A stretch of DNA of 64,000 bases, taken from NCBI RefSeq assembly GCF_018131015.1, contig NZ_JAFCJJ010000029.1, positions 1-64,000 of the forward strand, read 5' to 3'. This DNA comes from Bradyrhizobium diazoefficiens. Lineage in GTDB: Bacteria > Pseudomonadota > Alphaproteobacteria > Rhizobiales > Xanthobacteraceae. The translations under genes were made by a program, and so were the position numbers. Shown here in pieces: positions 1-7,397 of this stretch (position 1 is the stretch's first letter; every line of letters starts with the position of its first letter). The notes below the pieces were generated by a model. The model saw only the letters and a list, made by a program, of their open reading frames with translations, searched no databases and was not told the origin of the DNA.

Positions 1-168
1 GCGGTCCTCCCATTCAGTCGGACCATACGGAATCAGACATCCTTCCCGTCTTCAACCGCGATGTGTGAATGCCATAGCCCACAAGGGGGGAGGGAGCGAG
101 AGGCCGATGCCCGCCTCACACGCAAATTTTCGTCTGAAATTCTCCAATGATTTCAATGCCATTCATCA
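1..168. other. Left-edge stretch upstream of the ABC ATPase gene
   Basis: No coding region is visible here. Oligopeptide-type ATPases usually follow their binding-protein and permease genes, so the rest of this transporter may lie to the left of the window. That is an inference. Confidence 0.4.
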
Positions 169-196
169 GTGCATGGGGTTGTTTTCGACATTTTTG
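169..196 (+). repeat. 28-bp dispersed element, copy 1
   Basis: This 28-bp stretch begins GTGCATGGGGTTG and matches the reverse complement of 50831-50858 at 26 of 28 positions. It sits directly before the ABC ATPase gene and supplies a false upstream GTG start for it. The second copy lies between maf and yacG. Two copies in unrelated contexts suggest a small interspersed element, with no function visible. Confidence 0.6.
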
Positions 197-210
197 ACCG
201 GGAGGCCCGC

Positions 211-2022
211 TTGACCGCCCAGCCCCTGCTCGAGGTCCAGGACCTCACCGTCGAATTCACCACCCGTCGCGGCATCGTGAAAGCCGTGCAGCATGTCGAC
301 ATCTCCGTCGCCAAGGGCGAGACGCTCGCCATCGTCGGCGAGTCCGGCTCCGGCAAGTCGGTGACATCCTATGCGGTGATGCGCATCCTCGACCGCGCGG
401 GGCGGATCGCCGAGGGCTCGGTGATGTTCTCCGGCATCGACGTCAAGGCTGCGACCGAGGACCAGATGCGCGATTTGCGCGGCCGCGAAGTCTCGATGAT
501 CTTCCAGAATCCGCGCGCGGCACTGAATCCGATCCGGAAAGTGGGCGACCAGATCGAGGACGTGCTGCGCACCCATGTGCAGCAGGCCCAGGTCGCCGAT
601 CGCGGCGAGAAGGCAATCGAGGCGCTGGAGCAGGTCAAGATCGCCCGTCCGCGCGAACGCTACCACGCCTATCCGTTCGAGCTTTCGGGGGGCATGTGCC
701 AGCGCGTCGTCATCGCGCTCGCGCTCGCCTGCAATCCGCAGCTTCTGATCGCGGACGAGCCGACCACCGGCCTCGACGTCACCACGCAGAAGGCGGTGAT
801 GGACCTCATCGTCGAGCTGACGAAGCGCCGTGCGATGTCCACTATCCTGATCACGCACGATCTCGGCCTTGCAGCCGCCTATTGCGATCGTGTCGTGGTG
901 ATGGAGAAGGGCCGCGTGGTCGAGACCGCGACCGCCGCCGACATCTTTGCGAGCCCGCAGCACCCCTACACCAAGAAGCTGATGCGCGCGACGCCGCGGC
1001 TCGGGGTGTCGTTGCGGGATCTGCTGCCGGAGGAAGACGGTGCGTCCTTCGCCTCTCCCCGCGTGCGGGGAGAGGCCGACGCACGAAGTGCGGCGGGTGA
1101 GGGGGACTCTCCGAGCACCGTGCTCGCGGAGACTCCCCCTCACCCCGACCCTCTCCCCGCAAGCGGGGCGAGGGAGAAGAGCGAACAACCCCTCCTCCGC
1201 ATCGAAAAGCTCGTGAAAGAATATCCCCGCCAGGGCGCCACCGCCGTGCTCGGAAAGCTGTTCGGCCGCAAGCCGCCGGTCGAGCCCGAAATCTTCCGCG
1301 CGGTGGACGGTATCAGCTTCTCGATTGGCCATGGCGAGAGTGTTGGCCTTGTCGGCGAATCCGGCTGCGGCAAATCGACGACGTCGATGATGGTGATGCG
1401 CCTGCTCGACCACACCTCCGGCCTGATCCAGTTCGACGGCGAGGACATCGGCGGCATCCTGCCTGCCGCCTTTGCCCGGCTGCCGCAGCGCAGCCGCATC
1501 CAGATGGTGTTCCAGGACCCGACGGACAGTCTCAACCCGCGCTTCACCGCGGTGCGCGCCATCGCCGATCCGATTCTGCAGCTCGGCGACATCCGGGGGC
1601 GCGACGCCCTCCGTGCCCGCTGCGAGGAGCTCGCCACCATGGTCGGACTGCCGCACAACCTGCTCGACCGCTTTCCGCATCAGCTCTCCGGCGGCCAGAA
1701 GGCCCGCGTCGGCATCGCGCGCGCCATCGCGCTGCATCCAAAGCTCGTCATCCTCGACGAGCCGACCGCGGCGCTCGACGTCTCGGTCCAGGCCGTGGTG
1801 CTGAACCTGCTGCAGGACCTGAAAGCGCGGCTAGGTATGAGCTATCTGTTCGTCTCGCATGATTTGAACGTAGTGCGCTTGCTGTGCGATCGTGTCATTG
1901 TGATGCGGACGGGGCGGATCGTCGAGGAGGGGGCTTCCGAGAAGGTCCTGAGCGATCCGCAGGACGACTACACCAAGGAGCTGCTGACGGCGATCCCGCA
2001 TCCGCCGTTGCCGGTGAACTGA
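211..2022 (+). CDS. ABC transporter ATP-binding protein, fused double ATPase (DppD-DppF type)
   Basis: Two complete ABC ATPase domains lie in one chain of about 603 residues, as in fused oligopeptide/dipeptide importer ATPases. Domain 1 has Walker A GESGSGKS near residue 43, signature LSGGMCQR and Walker B ADEPT. Domain 2 has Walker A GESGCGKS near residue 382, signature LSGGQKAR and LDEPTAALD. TTG at 211 is chosen because GGGAGG lies 5 bases upstream, and the longer reading from 169 runs through a dispersed repeat. The linker (about residues 280-322) is encoded by a composite palindromic element that stays in frame. The next genes encode ureido/allophanate hydrolases, so the cargo may be a ureido compound or small amide; this is inferred. 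No permease or binding protein is in the window. Confidence 0.9.
   Translation: MTAQPLLEVQDLTVEFTTRRGIVKAVQHVDISVAKGETLAIVGESGSGKSVTSYAVMRILDRAGRIAEGSVMFSGIDVKAATEDQMRDLRGREVSMIFQNPRAALNPIRKVGDQIEDVLRTHVQQAQVADRGEKAIEALEQVKIARPRERYHAYPFELSGGMCQRVVIALALACNPQLLIADEPTTGLDVTTQKAVMDLIVELTKRRAMSTILITHDLGLAAAYCDRVVVMEKGRVVETATAADIFASPQHPYTKKLMRATPRLGVSLRDLLPEEDGASFASPRVRGEADARSAAGEGDSPSTVLAETPPHPDPLPASGAREKSEQPLLRIEKLVKEYPRQGATAVLGKLFGRKPPVEPEIFRAVDGISFSIGHGESVGLVGESGCGKSTTSMMVMRLLDHTSGLIQFDGEDIGGILPAAFARLPQRSRIQMVFQDPTDSLNPRFTAVRAIADPILQLGDIRGRDALRARCEELATMVGLPHNLLDRFPHQLSGGQKARVGIARAIALHPKLVILDEPTAALDVSVQAVVLNLLQDLKARLGMSYLFVSHDLNVVRLLCDRVIVMRTGRIVEEGASEKVLSDPQDDYTKELLTAIPHPPLPVN
1052..1173. repeat. 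Composite palindromic element inside the ABC ATPase coding region
   Basis: Three hairpins in series make up this element: CCTCTCCCCGC / GCGGGGAGAGG at 1052-1075, a larger palindrome centred near 1122 flanked by GAGGGGGA and TCCCCCTC, and a final CTCTCCCCGC hairpin at 1150-1173. The same architecture occurs between genes at 23332-23468. Here it is translated in frame as the linker between the two ATPase domains (for example PHPDPLPASGARE), so it is an intragenic copy of a normally intergenic repeat. Confidence 0.75.
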
Positions 2023-2040
2023 AGAAACGTTGGGAGCGAG

Positions 2041-2220
2041 ATGGCCGAGCCGCTGGACGACTATATCGACGCCGTATCGAAAGCGCTGGCGCTGCCGGTC
2101 GAGGAGGCCTGGAGGCCGGCGGTTCGCGCCAACCTCGAAGTCTCGCTGCGGCTCGCCCGCCTCGTCGACGAATTCGCGCTGCCGGACGAGACCGAGCCGG
2201 CGCCGATCTTCACGGCCTGA
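2041..2220 (+). CDS. atzG: AtzG-like small subunit (DUF4089)
   Basis: This 59-residue protein starts MAEPLDDYIDAVSKAL and is rich in helix-forming residues. Its length, sequence style and position just before an AtzE-type amidase match AtzG/DUF4089. In the cyanuric acid pathway of Pseudomonas sp. ADP, AtzG forms a complex with the 1-carboxybiuret hydrolase AtzE, much as GatC does with GatA. GGGAGCGAG directly precedes the ATG. The gene ends 7 bases before atzE, consistent with translational coupling. It is easily missed because larger frames overlap it. Confidence 0.85.
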   Translation: MAEPLDDYIDAVSKALALPVEEAWRPAVRANLEVSLRLARLVDEFALPDETEPAPIFTA

Positions 2221-2227
2221 TGCTGCC

Positions 2228-3622
2228 ATGACCGCCAAGCCAGAAATGACGGCCGCCGGGATCGCGAGCGCGGTCAGGGACCGCAAAATGTCCGCGCTCG
2301 ATGCCACCGAAGCTGCGCTCGCGCGCGTCAAGCAGCACGACGGCATTCTCAACTCCTTCACCGACGTCTCCGCTGATCGCGCCCGTGCGAGAGCACGCGC
2401 GATCGATGCCGACATCGCCGCGGGCAAAAAAATCGGCCCGCTCGCAGGCGTGCCCTTCGCGGTGAAGAACCTGTTCGACGTGGCAGGGCTTCCGACCCGC
2501 GCCGGCTCGAAGATCAACCGCGACCTCGCGCCGGCAAAGCGCGACGCGACGCTGATCGAACGGATGGAGGCGGCCGGCGCGGTCCTCGTCGGCGCGCTCA
2601 ACATGGGCGAGTACGCCTACGACTTCACCGGCGAGAACGTCCATGACGGCCCTTCGCGCAACCCGCATGACACCACGCGGATGACCGGCGGCTCCTCCGG
2701 CGGTTCGGGCAGCGCGGTGGGCGGCGCGCTGGTGCCGATCGCGCTCGGCTCCGACACCAACGGCTCGATCCGGGTGCCGTCCTCCTTCTGCGGCATCTTT
2801 GGCCTGAAGCCGACCTATGGCCGGCTGTCGCGGGCGCGCTCGTTCCCGTTCGTGGCGAGCCTCGACCATCTCGGCCCGTTCGCGCGATCCGTCACCGATC
2901 TCGCGCTCGCCTATGACGCGATGCAGGGGCCGGATGCCGACGACGGTGCCTGCACCACCCGTGGCGTCGAGCCGGTCACGCCGCTGCTGGAACAATCCAT
3001 CTCGGGCCTGCGCGTCGCCATCGCCGGCGGATATTTTCAGAAGAACGTGTTTCCGGAAGCGGTCGAAGCCGTCGGCCGCGTTGCCAAGGCTCTCGGCGCG
3101 ACGCAGGTGGTCGAGGTGCCCGAAGCCGCGCGCGCCCGCGCGGCGGCCTATGTCATCACCACCACCGAAGGCGCCTCGCTGCATCTCGACCGCCTGCGCA
3201 AGCGACCGAACGATTTCGATCCCGCCGTGCGCGATCGCCTGATCGCGGGCGCCATGGTGCCGGCGCCGATGATCGACCGCGCGCAGAAATTCCGCCGCTG
3301 GTATCGGGCGCAGCTCGCCCAAATCTTCAAGTCCGTCGACGTGCTGCTCGCACCCGCGACGCCTTGCACGGCACCAAAACTCGGCCAGGTGAACTTCACC
3401 CTCGACGGAGTCGAGCTTCCGGTGCGCGCCAATATCGGCGTCCACACCCAGCCGATCTCCTTCATCGGCCTGCCTGTCGTCGCCGTGCCGGTGCCGCTCG
3501 AGCCGCTGCCGATCGGCGTGCAGATCATTTGCGCGCCCTGGCGCGAGGACATCGCGCTGCGCGTCGCGCACGCATTGGAGAAGATGGGCGTGGTCGCGGC
3601 GCCCGCGCCAAGGGGACTTTGA
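2228..3622 (+). CDS. atzE: AtzE family amidohydrolase (1-carboxybiuret hydrolase-like)
   Basis: This amidase-signature enzyme of 464 residues has the Ser-cisSer-Lys triad visible: K80 in PFAVKN, S156 in the GGSSGGS loop and S180 in DTNGS, with the usual 24-residue spacing between the two serines. It resembles AtzE, which deaminates 1-carboxybiuret; related enzymes act on oxalurate-like ureido acids. ATG 2228 is taken because it follows atzG by 7 bases; the reading frame is open further upstream but there overlaps atzG. Upstream atzG and downstream hpxZ/atzH-like gene support the assignment. The true substrate here is not proven. Confidence 0.88.
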   Translation: MTAKPEMTAAGIASAVRDRKMSALDATEAALARVKQHDGILNSFTDVSADRARARARAIDADIAAGKKIGPLAGVPFAVKNLFDVAGLPTRAGSKINRDLAPAKRDATLIERMEAAGAVLVGALNMGEYAYDFTGENVHDGPSRNPHDTTRMTGGSSGGSGSAVGGALVPIALGSDTNGSIRVPSSFCGIFGLKPTYGRLSRARSFPFVASLDHLGPFARSVTDLALAYDAMQGPDADDGACTTRGVEPVTPLLEQSISGLRVAIAGGYFQKNVFPEAVEAVGRVAKALGATQVVEVPEAARARAAAYVITTTEGASLHLDRLRKRPNDFDPAVRDRLIAGAMVPAPMIDRAQKFRRWYRAQLAQIFKSVDVLLAPATPCTAPKLGQVNFTLDGVELPVRANIGVHTQPISFIGLPVVAVPVPLEPLPIGVQIICAPWREDIALRVAHALEKMGVVAAPAPRGL

Positions 3623-3646
3623 GGGGACTTTTGAGAGGAATTTGAG

Positions 3647-4042
3647 ATGGAGATCGATCTCCCCGACGTGATCGCGGAAGTCAAGGCCGCGTTCGAGCGC
3701 TACGAGCAGGCGCTCGTCAGCAACGACGTCGCCGTGCTCGGCGAGCTCTTCCGCAACGATCCCCGCACGCTGCGCTACGGCATCGGCGAGAACCTCTACG
3801 GCTATGAGGCGATCTCCGGCTTCCGCGCCGCCCGCTCCCCGGTCGGCCTCAACCGCCGCAGAGCGAAAACCGTCATCACCAGCTATGGCCGCGACACCGC
3901 GGTCGCTTCCACCCTGTTCTATCGCGACACCGCGCCCGGCCGGGTCGGCCGGCAGATGCAGACCTGGATCCGCTTCCCCGAGGGCTGGCGCGTCGTCGCC
4001 GCCCATGTCAGCATCATCGACGAGCCGAAAGGGACCGCATGA
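3647..4042 (+). CDS. hpxZ: HpxZ/AtzH-like protein (DUF3225)
   Basis: A 131-residue protein with the SnoaL/NTF2-like pattern of DUF3225 (start MEIDLPDVIAEVKAAFERYE, central TLRYGIGENLYGYEAI). Members accompany AtzE-type amidases in oxalurate (HpxZ) and cyanuric acid (AtzH) gene sets, where they are proposed to process the unstable carboxylated urea product. GAGAGG lies 8 bases before the ATG. Its stop overlaps the start of the GntR gene by 4 bases, so the two are translationally coupled. A short tandem repeat with GGGGACTTT lies just upstream at about 3613-3631. Confidence 0.82.
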   Translation: MEIDLPDVIAEVKAAFERYEQALVSNDVAVLGELFRNDPRTLRYGIGENLYGYEAISGFRAARSPVGLNRRRAKTVITSYGRDTAVASTLFYRDTAPGRVGRQMQTWIRFPEGWRVVAAHVSIIDEPKGTA

Positions 4043-4761
4043 CGCTTGACGACCTTCCGCAGGGAACACTGCCGGCCGAGCCGGTGGTGCCGCGCGTCGA
4101 TCGGCCACTGCCGTCGGTGCAGAAGGTCACGCGCGCCGAAGAGCTGCGCCTGCAGCTCGCGGACGAGATTGTGCGCGGAAGCCTCGCGCCCGGTGCGCCG
4201 CTGGACGAAACCGACATCGCGCGCCGCTTCAGCGTCTCGCGCACGCCGGTCCGCGAGGCGCTGCGCCAGCTCGTGGCGAGCGGCCTCGTCGAGGCGCGCG
4301 CGCATCGCGGCGCGGTGGTGGCGCAGCCCTCGATCGAGCGGCTGAAGAGCATGTTCGAGGCGATGGCGGAGCTGGAGGCGCTGTGCGCTGGCCTCGCCGC
4401 CGAGCGCATGTCGGCGACCGAGCGTCACGGCCTCGAGGCGATCCACGAAGAGCTGCGGGTGCTGAGCTACACCGGCAACCCCGAGCGCTTCCACGAGGTC
4501 AACGAGCGCTTCCACAATGCGATCTATGCGGGATCGCAGAACGGCTACATCGCCGAGATCACGCTGGCGACGCGGGTGCGCGTGCAGCCGTTCCGCCGCG
4601 CCCAGTTCCGCAACCTCGGCCGATTGGCAAAATCGCAGGCCGAGCACGACCGCGTCGTCGTCGCCATCATGCGCGGCGACAAGCATGGCGCCGCCGCCGC
4701 CATGCGCGCGCATATCGAGCTGGTGCGCGGGGAGTACGAGATTTACGCGGTGTCGGTGTAG
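4039..4761 (+). CDS. GntR family transcriptional regulator (FadR/FCD type)
   Basis: This 240-residue regulator has an N-terminal winged helix at about residues 30-100 (LADEIVRGSLAPGAPL, then ARRFSVSRTPVREALRQL) and an all-helical FCD ligand domain at about 110-225 with conserved His-bearing segments such as FHEVNERFHNAIY. It overlaps the preceding gene by ATGA. Probably it controls this ureido-degradation operon in response to a pathway acid. Regulation by carboxylate intermediates is usual for FCD proteins; the actual ligand is unknown. Confidence 0.9.
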   Translation: MTLDDLPQGTLPAEPVVPRVDRPLPSVQKVTRAEELRLQLADEIVRGSLAPGAPLDETDIARRFSVSRTPVREALRQLVASGLVEARAHRGAVVAQPSIERLKSMFEAMAELEALCAGLAAERMSATERHGLEAIHEELRVLSYTGNPERFHEVNERFHNAIYAGSQNGYIAEITLATRVRVQPFRRAQFRNLGRLAKSQAEHDRVVVAIMRGDKHGAAAAMRAHIELVRGEYEIYAVSV

Positions 4762-4779
4762 GGCGACACACTCGGTACC

Positions 4780-6588
4780 CTACGAAGGGTTACCTTCCGC
4801 CATATACTTCCGCCAGCCGCCATACGCAGTGATGTCGCGCGCCTCGCGCAGCACTTCGGGCTCGACCAGAAAGCCTTTCACGCTGCGGCCGTCGGCAAGC
4901 CGGATCGTGCCGATCGCCATCGGCGCGGGAATCGCGTTGACGAACCTGCCGAAGGCGGACGGCGACAGCGACCAGATTTCCAGCGCGATCGACGCGCCCG
5001 CGCCGGCCTCGACGCGGAGCAGGCCCGGCTTCGGCGGCGTCGTCTTCAATGCATAGAGCTTGTAGTCCGGCGCGGTCTTAGTCGCTTCGACCAACCTTGC
5101 GTCGAGCGCCTTCAACTCGCCGTTCAGCACCATGCCGGAGAGATGCGCGCCGACCACCGCGATCGGAATCTCGTCGCCCGTGCTTGCGGTCAGAGGCACG
5201 AGCGGCGGCTGCGCCACGCCCCTGGCGCCAACCGTGAGCTTCGTATCCGCATGAAACACACGGCCGATGCTCGCGAGCAGCGCATCGCGCCCGGCGGGCG
5301 CAAGCAGTGTGATGCCGAACGGAACGCCGTCGCCGCGGATCGCGGCCGGCACGGCGAGGCCGCAGAGGTCGAGCAAATTGACGAAGTTGGTGTAGGTGCC
5401 GAGCCGGCTGTTGAGTTCGATCGGATTGGCCAGCACCTGTGCAGTCGTGTACGCGGTCGGTGCGGTCGGCAGCACCAGCGCGTCCATATTGGCGAAGGTG
5501 CGCGTTGCGATCTTGCGCAGGCCCTGCAGTCGGTAGAGCGCGGAAAAGGTTTCCGCGGCCGTGAGCCGCGCGCCGGCGGCGGTGATCTCGCGCGTCACCC
5601 GATGGATCGAGTCGGGCGCAGAGGCCAGCAGGTTCTTGATGACGAGATAGCGCTCAGCGACCCATGGCCCCTCATAGAGCAGCCGCGCCGTCTCGTAGAA
5701 CGGCTCGAGGTCGAACTCGACGAGATCAGCTCCGAGCGCGGACCAGCGCTTCAGCGCCTCGCCATAGGCGGTTTCCGCCTTCCGGTCGCCGAAGAAGATC
5801 AGTTGCCCGTTGCGCGGCACGCCGAGGCGGACGCTCGCGGGAAACGGCGTGATGGCGCCGAGCGGCCGGTCGCGCGAGAACGGATCGGCCTGGTCCGGCC
5901 CCGCCAGCACGGACAGTGCGAGTGTGGCGTCGTCGACCGTCAAGGCGAACACCGAGATGCAGTCGAGCGTGCGGCAGGCCGGCACCACCCCCGCGGTCGA
6001 GATCATGCCGAGGCTCGGCTTCAGCCCGACGATGTTGTTGAGCATCGCCGGCACGCGGCCCGAGCCCGCGGTGTCGGTGCCCAGCGACAGCGGCACGAGC
6101 CCTGCGCCGACGGCGACTGCCGACCCCGAGCTCGATCCGCCCGGAACGAGATCGTCGCGGATCGGATTTTTGGGGATGCCGTAGGGCGAGCGCACGCCGA
6201 CGAGGCCGGTTGCGAACTGGTCGAGATTGGTCTTGCCGATGATGATGGCGCCGGCCGCGCGCAGCCGCTCCACCGCGGTCGAGTCATGTGCGGGCGTGTA
6301 GGCGAAGGCCGGGCAGGCGGCCGTGGTCGGAAATCCCAGCGCGTCGATATTGTCTTTCACCGCCACCGGCACGCCGTACAGCGGCAGCTCGGCCGCGTCC
6401 TTGCGCGCGGCGAGCTTCGCGGCCTCGGCGATCGCGTCCTTCTCCTCGCGCAGGCTGATGAACACGGCCGGATCGTCGTGGTCGCGGATGCGCCGATAGG
6501 TCCGCGCGATCGTCTCTGCCGGCGTCATCGTGCCCGCGCGATGCGCGGCCACAATCGCGGCGATCGTTTCAGGCTGTTCGGCCCCCAT
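4780..6588 (-). CDS. atzF: Allophanate hydrolase
   Basis: A 602-residue amidase-signature protein with the allophanate-hydrolase C-terminal domain. Triad residues are K78 (VAVKDN), S151 (PGGSSSGS) and S175 (DTAGSGR). The C-terminal domain from about residue 475 (AVVGAHLSGMVLNGEL to the GWRKYMAEG end) is characteristic of AtzF/DUR1 hydrolases, which convert allophanate to ammonia and CO2. The ATG at 6588 has GGAG about 10 bases upstream; the longer frame to 6663 lacks a better start. It converges on the GntR gene, with stops 18 bases apart. With AtzE/AtzG it would complete release of all nitrogen from carboxybiuret-type compounds. Confidence 0.92.
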   Translation of the reverse strand: MGAEQPETIAAIVAAHRAGTMTPAETIARTYRRIRDHDDPAVFISLREEKDAIAEAAKLAARKDAAELPLYGVPVAVKDNIDALGFPTTAACPAFAYTPAHDSTAVERLRAAGAIIIGKTNLDQFATGLVGVRSPYGIPKNPIRDDLVPGGSSSGSAVAVGAGLVPLSLGTDTAGSGRVPAMLNNIVGLKPSLGMISTAGVVPACRTLDCISVFALTVDDATLALSVLAGPDQADPFSRDRPLGAITPFPASVRLGVPRNGQLIFFGDRKAETAYGEALKRWSALGADLVEFDLEPFYETARLLYEGPWVAERYLVIKNLLASAPDSIHRVTREITAAGARLTAAETFSALYRLQGLRKIATRTFANMDALVLPTAPTAYTTAQVLANPIELNSRLGTYTNFVNLLDLCGLAVPAAIRGDGVPFGITLLAPAGRDALLASIGRVFHADTKLTVGARGVAQPPLVPLTASTGDEIPIAVVGAHLSGMVLNGELKALDARLVEATKTAPDYKLYALKTTPPKPGLLRVEAGAGASIALEIWSLSPSAFGRFVNAIPAPMAIGTIRLADGRSVKGFLVEPEVLREARDITAYGGWRKYMAEGNPS

Positions 6589-6782
6589 GGCGACAAAACT
6601 CCGGCAACAGGTCTCACCCGGATTGAAGCAAGCGATGTGCCATTGTGTACAGAATCCGGGCACGCGCGGCGTTCCGGATATTATCGTGGGATCATGCGGT
6701 TAGGGCAATCTTTCGCGTCCCGAGGCGCCGCGATGCCCGCGCCTCGTCGCGGGCATTTGCGCAAATTTTGGGCAGTTGCGGA

Positions 6783-7271
6783 TCAGGTGAAGCCAGCGAG
6801 GATCTGCAGCAGCCGTTCCCGGTTCTCCTTGCCGATCCTGTCTTCGACATTCCGCTCATGCCGGGCCGCGAGCCGCTTGAACCTGGTGATCTCTGTCTCG
6901 CCCTGCGCGGTGAGATGCAGCGCGTGCGAGCGCCGGTCCGCCTTCGACTTTATCCGTTTCACGAGCTTGCGCTGCTCGAGGCCGTCGAGCAGGTGCACCA
7001 GCCGGGCACGCTCGATGCCGAGGCGCTTGGCCACCGCCATCTGGGACAGGCCGGGATTGGCGCCGATCACCGTCAGCACCGAATATTGCGTCGGCCTGAT
7101 GTCGACCTCGGCGAGGGTCTTGATGAAGTCCTGGAAGATCCAGAGCTGGAAGCGCCGCACCGCGTAGCCGGCGTGCCCGACCAGCGCGTCGAGCCCGATC
7201 TCGTCGGCGTCGTTGCGTCGTGTCGCGCCATTGCCGGCGCGCTTGCGCAGAGAAGTCCGGGCTGCTGTCAC
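6783..7271 (-). CDS. MarR family transcriptional regulator
   Basis: This 162-residue winged-helix protein has a MarR core (PTQYSVLTVIGANPGLSQMA, VHLLDGLEQRKLVKRI, then the wing SKADRRSHALHLT). GTG at 7271 is preferred because GGGAGA lies 6 bases upstream; the track frame extends to 7364 through the palindrome. It is divergent from the feruloyl-CoA synthase gene, and a perfect inverted repeat lies between them, so it probably represses that gene and itself. MarR proteins of this kind usually respond to hydroxycinnamoyl-CoA thioesters; that is inferred from the neighbour. Confidence 0.88.
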   Translation of the reverse strand: MTAARTSLRKRAGNGATRRNDADEIGLDALVGHAGYAVRRFQLWIFQDFIKTLAEVDIRPTQYSVLTVIGANPGLSQMAVAKRLGIERARLVHLLDGLEQRKLVKRIKSKADRRSHALHLTAQGETEITRFKRLAARHERNVEDRIGKENRERLLQILAGFT

Positions 7272-7319
7272 ATTGTATCTCCCGCCATCCTTGTAGCGCC
7301 TTCGAGCCGCGCGCGAAAG

Positions 7320-7340
7320 ATTGTTGTTGACGACAACAAT
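7320..7340. promoter_or_regulatory. Probable MarR operator
   Basis: Perfect inverted repeat with arms ATTGTTGT (7320-7327) and ACAACAAT (7333-7340) around TGACG. It lies 49 bases before the marR GTG and 57 bases before the fcs ATG, well placed to control both divergent genes. The site is AT-rich in a very GC-rich region, which makes chance unlikely. Confidence 0.75.
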
Positions 7341-7397
7341 TGCCGTGCCCAACATTATCGCCAAACTGGCCCGGAACGACGGCCGAGGAGGAACCCC

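Noticed and set aside
166..1737. Long minus-strand open frame across the ABC ATPase gene
   Set aside because: It mirrors the strong ABC ATPase coding frame, has arginine/histidine/alanine-rich composition, and has no family features. It is a high-GC shadow.
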